Notes under the pieces: generated by a model
Seen by the model: only the letters and a program-made list of their open reading frames with translations
Databases searched by the model: none
Told to the model about the DNA's origin: nothing
Assembly: GCA_963565915.1 (NCBI GenBank)
Contig: OY751491.1
Coordinates: 4,898,001-4,962,000 of the forward strand
Source: Entoloma clypeatum
Lineage: Eukaryota; Basidiomycota; Agaricomycetes; Agaricales; Entolomataceae
Length of the DNA: 64,000 nucleotides
Direction: 5' to 3'
Shown: piece after piece, positions 53,594 through 64,000 of the stretch
How positions within the stretch are numbered: the stretch's first letter is position 1
How the letters are laid out: the number at the start of each line of letters is the position of its first letter
Made by a program: the position numbers and the translations under genes

Positions 53594-55221
53594 ATGACCA
53601 CGTCTCCGAACGAGCTCTACACTCGCCTTTCTAAATTCGAGGTCGAACTCAATATCCTCACTGATCTCAACCGACTCCGCAAGTCCGGAGAAGCACAGAT
53701 TCGGGAAATCTTATCAGAACTTCACGATACACTGGTAAGTGATGCTCGCGAGACCCCGTTTCCTACTCAAACATTTCTTCTTTCAGGTCGCGGCTGCAGG
53801 TTGTGTGGATGACTATGCCGAGCGGCTCTTAAACACCATCACGTACAACTTATACCGCTCCGGCTACACGATGGACCGCTGCTGGTGGAAATGGTGGCCC
53901 GACCTTCATGGGCAAACCCTCCAAGACCTCCCCGAGGTGAGTCGTTTGCTTATTTGTTTTGCTAATTTCCACATCACATTTATGCAGGATCGCCTACTGG
54001 AAGAGGACGAGGCCGTCCCCGTCCCCGAACCGTCCATCTCTAGCGGGAAACGACCCGCAAAGCTCATCGCGAAAGGCGTGGAGTACATGACGGCCAGTCC
54101 AACTTCACCCAACATTGAGGACAAGAACAAGTCGACCTCTCGCGCTGCACGATCTAAGCCTGTGACCCGTGCTAGCGGTAAGCGTGTGGCTCCCCATTCG
54201 CCTCCCAGTCAGGGAGCTCTCAAGGTGAACTTCCTGATCATTTCTTTTACTTCTTACTAAATTTCCTTTCAGAAACGTCGCTCCGATATTGGTCGTCAAG
54301 CTTCGCAAGCAGACAGCGAGGACGACGACATTGAGGTGGTCGATGCGCACACCCCCGCCAGACCTCAACCCGTCGCTAAAAGGCCCCGTGTCGTAACAGC
54401 GCCCGCGGCCACTCAGAAAGCGCCCGCGAGGCCCCCTCCTCAACCCGAACCGAAACCCGCCACGGTCGCGAAAGAACCGCAGGTCGATGCGAAAGAAGGT
54501 ACTGCCCTCAAGGCAGATGAGTTGCGACAACTCCATGTTGCGTTGCCCGTTATGGTACATTTTCTTTCTTCCTGACTCATTCTATAGTTAACTATGTCTT
54601 TTCTTAGCCCAGCCTTCCCTGCCTCGTTTGCGCTGGTGGACCAAGTGCGGCTCGCTGCCGTTTCCAAGGTTGGGGCAAGAAGTGCTCCAACTGCCAGAGC
54701 GGTAGCTGGGTAGGGTGTGGTGAACGTGCGGAACTCCTCGTGACCATGGCCCACGCCTTCGGTCAATCGAGCACGGCTGGTGCGTTCTACCATCTGCCCT
54801 CTTTCTAGCCACTGACAATTTATTTCCAGCCATCCGCGAGACTCTTGTCGACATCCAAGCCTCGACTGCTCTCCACTTCCACCTCTCGGAAGCCTTGTCG
54901 GCCATCGCCGCTCGTCGCGAGCGGTCCATTACCCACTTCCTTCACCAGCTGGCTCAGCTGTATCGTCGCGAGGGCGACTTTCCTCAGGGCCTGGTAGCTG
55001 ATGAGGGGGCTCGCCAGGAGCTCTTCGAAGTCTTTGGCCTCGCTCGATTCGACCCTCCCGCTGGTCAACAGTCCTCCTGCGAGAATCCCGTCTTCGTCAA
55101 GAAGGTTGCGCCTGTCCAGAAATCGGACTCGGCTTCTGATGAGGACTCTCCTGTGGAGGAAGATGCCGATGAAGTCGCGAAGGATCTGTTCGTTCAGGGG
55201 TCGTCTCGCGATGTCGCCTAG
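53594..55221 (+). CDS. Gene X: intron-bearing antisense gene with a cysteine cluster
   Basis: Six exons joined by clean GT-AG introns (donors near 53735, 53936, 54225, 54554, 54780; acceptors at TTTCAG, TGCAG, TTTCAG, TTAG and TCCAG) give about 450 residues, ending at TAG 55219-55221. The N-terminal helix (NELYTRLSKFEVELNILTDLNRL) is followed by a Trp-rich piece (DRCWWKWWPDLHG). A basic, Pro/Ser-rich linker with nuclear-localisation-like KRPR comes next, then a Cys cluster C-L-V-C … C-R-F … C-S-N-C … G-C-G that may bind zinc. The end is helical and acidic. I do not recognise the family. No stop or frame break is seen, unlike in the retroviral genes around it. It may be a nuclear regulator carried by Gypsy-C, or a host gene by chance beside it. 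Confidence 0.7.
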
Positions 55222-55954
55222 GTACTGCAGGCCTTCTTTCTTTTTTATATTTGCACATGTCGCGGGCTATACGCCCTTATGTTTTCTCTGTATACACTCG
55301 CTGCGGGCTATACGCCCTTATGTTTTCTCTGTATACACTCGCTGCGGGCTTACGCCCAAATATATTGCTTTTCTTCGTTCTTTGATTAAGTCCATTAAGG
55401 GCCTCCTCTTCAGAACTACAGTATTTCTAAGTCTATCGTGAAGACGTTGGACGAAGTCTCGTTTTACTTTGATCGTTATGCTGTTTGGTACTCAGGGGTT
55501 TGGTATATCTATTTGACAGTGATTATGTCTTTCTGATATCTCCTTCTGAGATTCCGCTCTTTCATGTTCTGTTTCATTTATGGCGATTTGAGGTTCGCAA
55601 TTGTACTGGAACAGGCTCGCGACCCCCCACTCCCCCACACTAAAGAATACAACTCTCCGAGTTGGACATCGCTCTATTCCGTGAAGGCAAAACTAGCATC
55701 GCGAAGGTACCCCTGTTGACTATCACAAGGACTGACTATCCCCTCGTAGAGGGAACCGCCGTGCCTAACCACACAATCCCGGGCGCCACTACCATCCGGT
55801 ATAGCATGGCCTCAAAAAAAACTTTCGTTACTAAGTCGCCAGGGAAGCTATAAAAGCCCACGACCACTCGAAGAGTCAACTCTACCCTCACCCTAGCACA
55901 AATCAACACCGCTAGACAAACTTGCCCTCGGGTCACACGCCGCCTCTAAAAGAT
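55222..55954. other. Spacer between genes X and Y with tandem repeat and second purine tract
   Basis: 3' flank of gene X and promoter of gene Y. It holds a 41-bp tandem repeat (55262-55358) and, at 55631-55644, TCCCCCACACTAAA, a copy of the Gypsy-C polypurine tract. A TATAAAAG box lies about 100 bases before the gene Y ATG (near 55851). Confidence 0.6.
55262..55358 (+). repeat. 41-bp tandem repeat, 2.4 units
   Basis: Units start at 55262, 55303 and 55344 (partial). Each holds a small hairpin GGGC-TATAC-GCCC and the palindrome TGTATACA. Lies just after the gene X stop. Confidence 0.85.
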
Positions 55955-57291
55955 ATGTCTAATGAAGACGAAACCCAGGCCGTGAAAAAGGTCTTAGCCT
56001 CGCTCATCGGTTCATTCCCGGACGATCCTCAGGCACCCCCCAAGAAACTGCCAACCTGCTCCGAAGCATACCTCATCTGTCGGTACACGTATGACGACCT
56101 CAAAGTATGTTGCGACAGCGCACCGAACCTTGTTTGACCATTCCAACTATTCCGTCAGCCTCTAAATCTCCGTCATGCACATATTTCCAATGAGTACCTC
56201 AAGGACGCACAACTCGCGGACCATGTTTTTGTAGCTAGGAACGGCCTACAGGCGTTCCATGACAAGAACAAGTCTTGGAGACTCCCGCCCATGTTCTTTA
56301 CCCTCAAGGACATGGTCACATACATACGATACCTGTGTCAAGGACCTACAGCCACCGAGGAGACTGCGCCTCCACCTGCAAGTGATCCTCCGGCCAACAG
56401 CGAGAAACCCGAAGTGAGTCGACGCGAGAGCTGGAGTCCGTCCCCCACACTAATTGAATGGCTCGACCAGGTCAAGGTAACTGATCCCGACACTGATCTC
56501 AATCTCGACGTCTCTAATATCCCGGACGCAAACAGCCCATCCGCCACCGCGGAACCCGAACTAACCCAGTCGGGGACAGCGACGATAGCGACGGAAACGC
56601 CGAGCGCCCCGCCAAACCTCGTAACAATCGCGAGATGATGAATCTGATCATGAGGTCTGTCATTATTCGTATACTACCTTCCAACTTTCAATGGTATTGA
56701 AGCCGCTTCTCGCTACTGTGCAAGAAGATGGACGTCAACCCCGAGACCCTCCATCCCATTACTGCGGATGATGGGTCTGCCAAGAAGTCCGTTACAGCTC
56801 CCTCAACGGAGAAATCATCGTCCGGCACAGTACGTCGACATACTGCCCCCGACAATCTCCGCTAATTTTCCCCATATCACAGAAAGGGTCTGGGTCGAAG
56901 GGCAAATCAGCCCCGGGTCCCAAATCCAACAAGAAACCGCGGCTGGAGACCAAAGAAGCCCCGTTCAAGGACACAGCGCCGGTGGGACCAGCACAAGTGG
57001 AGCAGCGAGGCAACCCCCACAAAGAAGGTACCGTACTAAACATATCTGCCTTCTTTATCCAAGCTAATATGTCACCCCGCAGCCGCTCACTTCGCGATGG
57101 ACAATCCTCTTGCAAACAAGATCCTCTCAGAGACTGGGTCGATCCTGGAGATGCCCTTGACACACACTGAGAAGTCCCTTCGTGACACCGAGGCCCTCAT
57201 CCGATCCCAATTTCTCACTACAATTTCTTCTCTTGATTACAACTTAAAGTATGCACAATACCTTAAGCAGCGATTCTCCTCTCCAAATTGA
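55955..57291 (+). CDS. Gene Y: intron-bearing antisense gene, unknown family
   Basis: Six exons join in phase: ATG 55955 to a donor at 56105; then from CCTCTAAATC to the donor after GTCAAG near 56477; a short exon beginning near 56536; the block around 56700-56830; the block beginning AAAGGGTCTGG; and the last exon from about 57082 to TGA 57289-57291. The protein starts MSNEDETQAVKKVLASLIGS. It has a folded-looking part (RLPPMFFTLKDMVTYIRYLC), an acidic Ser/Asp stretch, a Lys-rich stretch and a helical end (ILSETGSILEMPLTHTEKSL). It has no known motif. It points towards the integrase end of Gypsy-C, converging with it 216 bp away. Confidence 0.65.
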
Positions 57292-57506
57292 AGGAGCAGT
57301 ATGAGTAGACTGCCCTTCACCTTTCCTGCCACAGCAAAAGCCACATGTCCCCTTGTAGAGGTTTTTACTGTATAGTCCGTAATACAGGTCTTCCTCTGCT
57401 GGCACATAGGCATTTGATATGATCGCTAAGTCATTCCAACACGGCCCTAGGCCTCGCGAGATCATACCAGTGGTGATTTCCTTCAAAGTAAGTCCCACGA
57501 GCCTGG

Positions 57507-60500
57507 TCATTCATCATCCGAGCTGGAATCCTCGTCCGAGACTGCCCCCGCATCATCTACGGTAACCTCGCGAGGCGTATCCTCAAACCTGTCATTCTTA
57601 TCTATGTCCAGCCTCGTTCCGTCGAACCACAGGTCCTCACCGCTGTCCTTAGCAGTCTCGGTCGAATTTTTCAATCCTTCCAATGTCGCTTTTGTAATAT
57701 CGATGAAGTCTAACACCCCTTTAGGGACTGCAATGGCACGTTTTGCATGGTAGGGAACGAGCCTAAATGCTGCAACCTTCTCATGCCATACCGACCCATC
57801 CAGTTCCGCAATGATGTATGCTCCACCTTTATTCCTCGCGACGACCACCATAGGACCGAAGTACCTGGGCTTCATTTTCTTGTCGAGACTATTTTCAACC
57901 GCTGTATTGTGGACTAACACTAGATCTCTCTCTCTAAAGTCATAATCTCTGATTTTATGCTGGTGCTCTTGCTCATAACGAAGTACCGCCGTCATCTTGG
58001 CATGCGTAACCCGCTTATGCATCTCATTGATGTGCACTTTGTGCTTCGTGAGCGCACGAGCCCTAAATCCGATCAGGTCCGCCATTGACAGCGGCCCATC
58101 TGGAAGTTTCACTAGCCACGTCGCCTCAACAATATCTAGGAGAAGGATGGGATGCGCCCCTGTACACACGAAATATGGCGAGCATCCCAAACCCTTCCGA
58201 ATCGTGATCCTATCTGCCCACATCATATGGTGGAAGAACCAGAACCACTTGCCGATATCACCGCCTGTGGCCTTAAACAAAGCCTGACGAACGTCCCAAT
58301 GCGGCCTCTCGATCCGTCCATTTGCTCTAGAATTATAAGCCGATATCATAATCCCCTTAATTCCATACTTCTGTTCTATCCAGGCCAAAGCTTTCTTGAA
58401 TGGCCCCGCGTTATCGGTCACAATCATTACCATACCGCCCCACCTACATAGTATGTCTTCGAAGAGCCAGTGCCCAACAGTCCGACCCGTTTCTTGCCTT
58501 AGCGGCCGCCCTTCCATCCATGTCGATAGTGCACAGCGGCCGTGAACAATGTATTTACAACTGTTCGATGCCGGCGTCATGTGTAGCGTATCGGCATGCA
58601 GGACCTGAAACAGACCCAGCATATGGGTTACCGTAGGAGGAATGCGAACCAATGTCTTCTGTCTCAGCTGACATATATGACAAGTCTGGACATATAGGCG
58701 AACGTCGCGCTCATATTCTGGCCATCAGAATCTTTGCGCAATAAGCTCCTTTGTCACATAGAAGCCGCGGTGCGCAAGGCTATCATGGGACGCCCTCATC
58801 ATGTACATGTGATGCCCGTTCTCGACCAGTAGTTTGTGCTTTCCCTCGCTACCTCTTCTATAGAGCCGGCTATCATCAGCGACAAAGAATTGTCTCGCCC
58901 GCTGCGCGAACTGTTTATACTGTCGGTCATTCAGGCCGTTTGGTCTCACAAAAGGGTCCTCGAGCCAAATTTTGATGTCAGGAATGCGGTCATCCTGCAA
59001 CTTCACGGTTATCGTGAGATGATCCTCATCATAAGGTTCTCGCATTGATTCATCCCATTTCAAAGAGTCGTCGGGCAACGCCGGTTCCCCCACGAATTGC
59101 GAGAGCAGTCCAGCCTTACACACTCGCCCAAGATATAATCGTTCAATATTTGATCTCTCGCAAGCGTCAGCAAGCTCTCCCTGGAAGTCTTCAACCGACG
59201 TAGCCCAAAGATAACCACCGCGTGTGTCTATCTTTGTTTTAAACTCGTCGAACTCTAACGGGTCATTCTTTTCCACATTAGGGATACCATTTTCCTTATC
59301 GGGATACTCGTACCGTGGCGGTCCATCTGGTTCATCCACCCAGTCCTCCTCGATATGGTAGGTTTCATCCCCCGGTTGCGCTTCTCGCCTCGATAGACCA
59401 TCGGGTGCGAAGTCTTGCCTGGCACATGCCTTAGTGTGAAGTGGAACATCAAAATGTAATCAATCCACCGATTTATAGCAGTGTTCGGTCCAAGACCAGG
59501 ATTATTGAGCATCCCCTTGATATACTTCGCATCGGTCTCTATAACCAGGTTCCGACAGCCCAAGAGCCAAAGCTTCGCCTCCTTCAATGCGCGAAATAAA
59601 CCATACAATTCTCGCTTTGGTTGCAAATATCTCACCTCACGCTCGTTTAGTGTTATCAATGCGAACTTCGCATACGTCCTCTTCTTAGAATCACCCTCCT
59701 CCTCTTGACAGATATAGAATCCAACCGCCCACCACGAGGAGTCTACGCAAAGGACCACTCCACCTCCACCATGATAATCTATTGGCTTGATTGCGGGGGA
59801 CGCCGCTAAAGCATCCTTTATGTCTTGCATGGCCTTCTCCTGTTCAGATCCCCAGACAAAGAGTTCACGACTTCGCGTCAACTTGACTAGAGTTTCCGCC
59901 TTCTTCGCGAAGTCTCTAATAAAGTTTCGACAAGTGCCAGCCGTTCCAAGGAACGACCGCACATCATGTATATCTTTGCAAGGTCCCCAGTGGCTTATAA
60001 CTCCGAACCTATCTGTCTCGGGTCTCTGTCCTTCGTATGTGCAACGATGGCCAACTACCACTATCTCGCTCGCGCATACTAGGGACTTATACCCAGAGAA
60101 CATTCCTCCACTATACCGCATTCTCTGTAACACTCTATTCACATTCTGTACATGCTCCCATACAAATCGCCTAATGCCTGGATTTTCTTCTATAGTTTCG
60201 TATCTGCCATCAGGCAACTTGTATCGCGTAGATGAGCCACGAACCGCCACATCGTCGATGTAGGGAATAGTAACATCTGGTATTTCGTCCTGCAATATAT
60301 GTGTAACATCATCGTGAAAGATCGGTACCGAATTTGTCCAACCCATTGGTAAAGTGACCAATCTTTGAGCACCGAATGGCGTCTGAAATGTAGTCAAGTC
60401 GCGAGACTGGACCGCTAACTTGCGCTCGTCATATCCCACATAGAGATCGAACATTCCACCACAAGCACGTCCCGCGAAATGGTTGGCTAATTCCTCTGTT

Positions 60501-60539
60501 GCCGGGGGAAGGCCCGAATGTGCCATAGTGACTTGGTTC
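57507..60539 (-). pseudogene. Gypsy-C pol, C-terminal part (RT core, RNase H, integrase)
   Basis: Right to left from the solo LTR: RT with PFGAQRLVTLPMGWTNS and I-P-Y-I-D-D, RNase H (L-C-V-D-S-S, E-T-D-A-K-Y), a frame break near 59400 just after H-V-P-G-K-T, a spacer, integrase zinc site (H-x-H … C-H-I-C), a TGA near 58723 where Trp is expected, core L-H-A-D-T, V-T-D-N-A-G and G-R-I-E-R, and an acidic tail ending D-S-S-S-D-D-E. No chromodomain is seen. Confidence 0.85.
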
Positions 60540-60848
60540 TGTTGAAACTTTTCCATCACGTAGATTAGATTAGATTAGATTACATCACGTGACCATAGAC
60601 ATCTTCGATTACATACTTGTTTGGTTGGTACAAACAGTAGTACGGTATATAAGACCAGGAAACTGTCAATATCAACAAGTTGTCTCTTGACTCTTAACCA
60701 GCTCCATCGCTCTTACCAGCCTCAACCGCTCTCACCAGCCTCACCCTCTCCAAACCATGTAAGTGACTAGAACGGTAGAGTAGAGTACTTCCACTGTAGC
60801 TGTGTTGCTCAGTACATCTGTGGCTAGCGCCCAGGTGGAACTTCAACA
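60540..60848 (+). repeat. Solo Copia-1 LTR in Gypsy-C RT (309 bp)
   Basis: Same ends and exactly the same length as the Copia-1 LTRs, but with more differences (for example TTTTCCATCACG at the start). Flanked by GGTTC at 60535-60539 and 60849-60853. Confidence 0.93.
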
Positions 60849-60853
60849 GGTTC

Positions 60854-63127
60854 AACGGTTCTAGACTGTGTACGATACGGAGACTCTTGCCATCCTTTTT
60901 CAATACACAGAACCACCGGGATCTGTATGAGGAATTCGACGGTTCGAACACGCCCGCGGCCATCTTCGTCCTTATTATCTTACACACTTCATCATGTATC
61001 CCAGGCGGAATAGGAATATTTCTTAGTACCCACGGAGTGTGCGGTACCACGGGTATCTGTACCGGAGGAAAGAAATCCTCGTGAAAGCTACCACGCTCCG
61101 AATCATCCCATGCAAAAGCCTGATTCTGTTCACTCAATAAATGATGTATTAGTTTCATTTCTTCTTTCCAGAGAAAATCATGGTCGTGTATACTGTCCAT
61201 GTGCTCCATCCTTTCCTGGGTGTAGCGACCCTTGGGCGCAAACCCCGGTGGTTTTGGGTTCAACTTTGGTAACTCCGCAAGGGGGTCCCCNNNNNNNNNN
61301 NNNNNNNNNNNNNNNNNNNNNNNNNNNNNNNNNNNNNNNNNNNNNNNNNNNNNNNNNNNNNNNNNNNNNNNNNNNNNNNNNNNNNNNNNNNNNNNNNNNN
61401 NNNNNNNNNNNNNNNNNNNNNNNNNNNNNNNNNNNNNNNNNNNNNNNNNNNNNNNNNNNNNNNNNNNNNNNNNNNNNNNNNNNNNNNNNNCCCCTTTTAT
61501 CTCGCGAACTATGCGAAATGTCTCGGACAACTCTCCCAATACTGGTCGCACCTTCTTGTCGACGGGTTTATATTTCTTACCCGCTAGCACTTGTACAATC
61601 CCACCATGATATTGGTCTAATATTTCTTGTTCATCATCGCAAAGCCATTCTGGACGTTCCCTCGATTTTCCGTCCCAATATGCCCCTAAAAGGACCTGTG
61701 CGTTCTCGTCCGCGACACTATCTCGTGACGCTTCGAGATACAGGTCTCTAATTTCGTCTCTCGTAAATTTTCCATTTTCCGCAATGCCATAAGCCATTAT
61801 ATATGGTCTCTCGATATCGCTAGAATTGATGTTTATAATTATCTCTCCCTGGTGGCCGACCAGTTCATCGAAGATTGAAAACCCGTACCATCTGCTTCAG
61901 TGGTGGGCCGTTTCCTCTTCAATAGATCAGGATCCTTTCCTTGTTCCGACGTCGCAATCGTGATCTTCTGACTAGTATTCGGACACTTGATGGTCAGGAG
62001 TTGTCCTCCATCTCTATCATTTTGATAATTACTACAAGTTACCGCATCGAAAGGTCGCCCCAAAAGCACTCTACAGGCTGGCTCATTTATAATATGGACC
62101 TGCAGATAGACTACAATGTGATCAAAATGGAACGGCACATTTCGCGATAGTCCCAGCGACTTTTCGATTTGCTTATTGGCACTTTGCATATGGATGCATA
62201 TATCTGGATCCCACGAAAGCCTCATCGCGACGGCTGCAGCCTTCGACATCGAGACGATCTGGGAGCCTCCATCAAGAATACACTGTTCTTCCATCATTCC
62301 ATTCACCACGGCACTTACTGTCCGAAGACTCTGCGATTCCTGTGCGACATATACTGGTTTAGGTGCTGTCCCAGGCGGCAAACTCTCGAGATACTGTAAG
62401 ACGGGGTCCGAGACGACCACCGAACCGACAGGTAGGTTGTTTATAGTCTGTTCCATGATCATGAATGACGCCACTGGCAATTCATCTACTTTAACTATAT
62501 CTTCTAGTTCGTTTGTTTGGGCAAACTTTTTCCAATATGACAACTGGCTGTCGTCCATTGAATCTAGCAGGTTCAACACTCGAACGTTCGCAGGTACTCT
62601 CCTCCTAGTCAATAGCTTTCGCAATTCCTCTTGTACTACTTTATCTGCCCTCAATAAATCACCCAATGCAATCGTGATCGGAGTCTCGAGCACTGCCAAG
62701 ACCGTGACACCCTTCGATTGTTCTTCGATAGGTGCCTTGCTGCGAAACGCCGGTCCCTTTCGATCAACATCGGGGATGGTCTCGCGGTCAGGTCTTTTAT
62801 TTTTACCAAGGGGAACGAAAGCGACTTCTGGTACATCACGAAACGGCAAATCAACTGCTGGTCTAGTGACTTCTTCGCGGGTAAATGCTCGGTCACTATC
62901 TTTTTGGGTGACAGACTTTGTCTTGGCCGATGGCTTCGGCGTTAACTCAGGTTCTGCCTCATCATCATTGCTATCTACTTCCTCAACTTCTTCAATATCT
63001 TTTTCTATTTCATTTTCTGTTTCACTATCTGGGTCTCGGTTTTCAGTCTGTTTCTCCGGCGATTTGGCACGATTCTTTTCAACCCAAGACCTTGCTGGAA
63101 TCTGCTTCGCCTTCCTCAAACGTTCTA
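60854..63127 (-). pseudogene. Gypsy-C protease and RT N-terminal part
   Basis: Frame entered from gag by −1 slippage at 63128-63134. An acidic, basic-mixed linker (DSETENEIEKDIEEVEEVDS) is followed by a DUF4100-like region (KFAQTNELEDIVKVDEL) and a retropepsin with C-I-L-D-G-G-S-Q-I, an unusual D-G-G in place of D-S/T-G, then V-L-L-G-R-P-F-D. After a frame change near 61840 comes the RT N-terminal part up to W-F-C-V-L-K-K-D-G-K-S-L-R-I-V, broken by the solo LTR. A 200-base N gap hides part of it. Confidence 0.8.
61291..61490. other. Assembly gap (200 N)
   Basis: Exactly 200 N, a typical placeholder length. It lies inside the Gypsy-C frame, which resumes in phase on both sides, so the true gap is near a multiple of three or its size is arbitrary. 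Confidence 0.95.
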
Positions 63128-64000
63128 AAAACCCAATTCCTTCTTGGCGTTCCCCGATCGGGTGACTACGAATTGACTGATGTCCTGCATCGCTTTAGTC
63201 ATCGCGAGGAATGCTTCCTGCATATCATGCTTTCCTGAAGTACCCTCAGGCTCATTGATGGGTAACTGTTGCTGGACTGGCATCATTCCCGGCATCGCAA
63301 CTCGATTCTGCAGTGCCACATTCTGGGGAACTGGGTTTGATATTCCAGAGATAAAAGAATTCTGAACTGGGGTATAGTGTATGGGAACCGCCGGAGCAGT
63401 ACCGTATGGTTGCGTATACATATTGAAATTATTAAATGGCTGCTGAACCAGGTTTAATGGTGGGACTGCCGTACCGGCCTGTTGTTGCGCTATGAGATTG
63501 TTCAATGCCACGATCTGTTGGTCGCGCTTGGCCATCCCTTCTTGCATCAACCGCAGATTCTCGTCTCGCTGATTGCGAGGCTTATTTGTAAACAGAGAGT
63601 AGTCTGAATTGTCCTGTATTTGCGCAAGGTTGAGTAGGCCAGGAGCTTGCTCGTCTTCAAAATATCCTTGATACAATTGCTTATTGGCCGACAATTGCTC
63701 TACCCGATCCTTCTGACTAATATTACTAGGCTCGCGAGGAATGTAGCCTCCGTCTGGCAAACGGATCCCTTGTGGGGTGGCTTTAATTTTTCCTTGCGCT
63801 AGATGTGTCTGAAGTTCGGTACACTCTCAAAGGAAATGGTGCGGCTTGTAGCAATAGTGACAACATCCCGGAGGCGCCCCACCACTGGGTGCCGCTCGCG
63901 GTTCCTGTTTGTACTGTTGCTGAGGGCCTGCCTGCATCGCTTGAAGCGTTTTCATAATTCCTTGCGTAGATTTCTCGAAGCCTTCAACTCTATCGGTCAA
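63125..64000 (-). pseudogene. Gypsy-C gag, partial, with a stop in the zinc knuckle
   Basis: From the right edge: a Gln/Pro-rich part, a zinc knuckle C-H-Y-C-Y-K-P-H-H-F-L-stop-E-C (TGA at 63827-63829, one step from CGA), then the gag C-terminal region with Gln/Asn/Pro-rich segments, ending K-E-L-G-F and TAG 63125-63127. The capsid lies beyond the window. Confidence 0.75.
63128..63134 (-). promoter_or_regulatory. Slippery heptamer GGGTTTT for −1 frameshifting (Gypsy-C)
   Basis: In the gag frame the codons are TTG-GGT-TTT-TAG. The heptamer G-GGT-TTT abuts the stop. A one-base slip reads TTA-GAA-CGT and enters the protease frame, which is open to 61839. Confidence 0.75.

Larger units (their letters stand above)
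53235..64000 (-). mobile_element. Gypsy-C internal region (large Ty3/Gypsy element with antisense genes), runs off the right edge
   Basis: On the minus strand: gag, a −1 frameshift site, protease, RT, RNase H, integrase; then, in the opposite direction, two intron-bearing genes; then a polypurine tract and LTR. The retroviral genes have a TGA in the zinc knuckle, a solo Copia LTR in RT, a frame break near 59400 and a TGA at the integrase zinc site. The 5' LTR lies outside the window. Confidence 0.65.

Noticed and set aside
61291..61490. Apparent ambiguous residues within Gypsy-C
   Set aside because: Assembly gap of 200 N, not biology.
1..64000. CRISPR array, tRNA, rRNA or prokaryotic operon signals
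   Set aside because: No spaced direct repeats of the right kind, no cloverleaf noticed by eye, and introns throughout show a eukaryotic nuclear genome. A tRNAscan-SE run would settle the tRNA question.

Overview
The window looks like nuclear DNA of a filamentous basidiomycete, most likely an agaricomycete. Its genes are broken by short introns of about 40-90 bases, mostly GT-AG with a few GC-AG. It holds a NACHT-WD40 NLR of the agaricomycete type and an alpha-kinase, and about two thirds of it is transposon-derived. The species cannot be named from the sequence. No rRNA, tRNA or CRISPR array was found by eye.

Region 1 (1-16.6 kb) is a normal gene stretch: the tail of an unknown gene, a bZIP factor, a transaldolase-like protein and two tandem HAD phosphatases of the PHO13 (4-nitrophenylphosphatase) type. 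A 6,487-bp DNA transposon (8311-14797) lies in the last codons of the first phosphatase. It has two 350-bp terminal inverted repeats and carries a DDE integrase-type transposase, an intact seven-exon alpha-kinase gene and a third, antisense zinc-finger-like gene.

Region 2 (16.7-24.6 kb) is one NLR gene on the minus strand (N-terminal region, NACHT, about nine WD40 repeats). It is cut by a 1.74-kb hAT-like element, which itself contains a solo LTR, and by a 2.25-kb element with a related copy nested inside it in inverted orientation. Removing the insertions and one target-site copy restores the NLR frame exactly at both sites.

Region 3 (24.6-31 kb) has a RING/coiled-coil/transmembrane gene and the GPI-anchor gene GPI11/PIG-F. 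An inverted, decayed copy of the GPI11 3' end lies about 2.5 kb away. After it come about 2 kb of empty sequence and a solo LTR.

Region 4 (31-64 kb) is a nest of LTR retrotransposons. Gypsy-A copy 1 (minus) is interrupted at 34755 by a large element, Gypsy-C (minus), which runs off the right edge. A second Gypsy-A copy sits in the inferred 3' LTR of Gypsy-C. That second copy was hit by Gypsy-B (a chromovirus with one LTR difference) and, at its very edge, by a Copia element. A solo Copia LTR interrupts Gypsy-C reverse transcriptase. Gypsy-C appears to carry two intact, multi-intron genes in antisense between integrase and the 3' LTR. Gypsy-B and Gypsy-C both join gag to the downstream frame through the same slippery heptamer, GGGTTTT. 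The two most unusual systems are the kinase-bearing transposon and the Gypsy element with antisense intron-bearing cargo. A 200-base N gap lies at 61291-61490.
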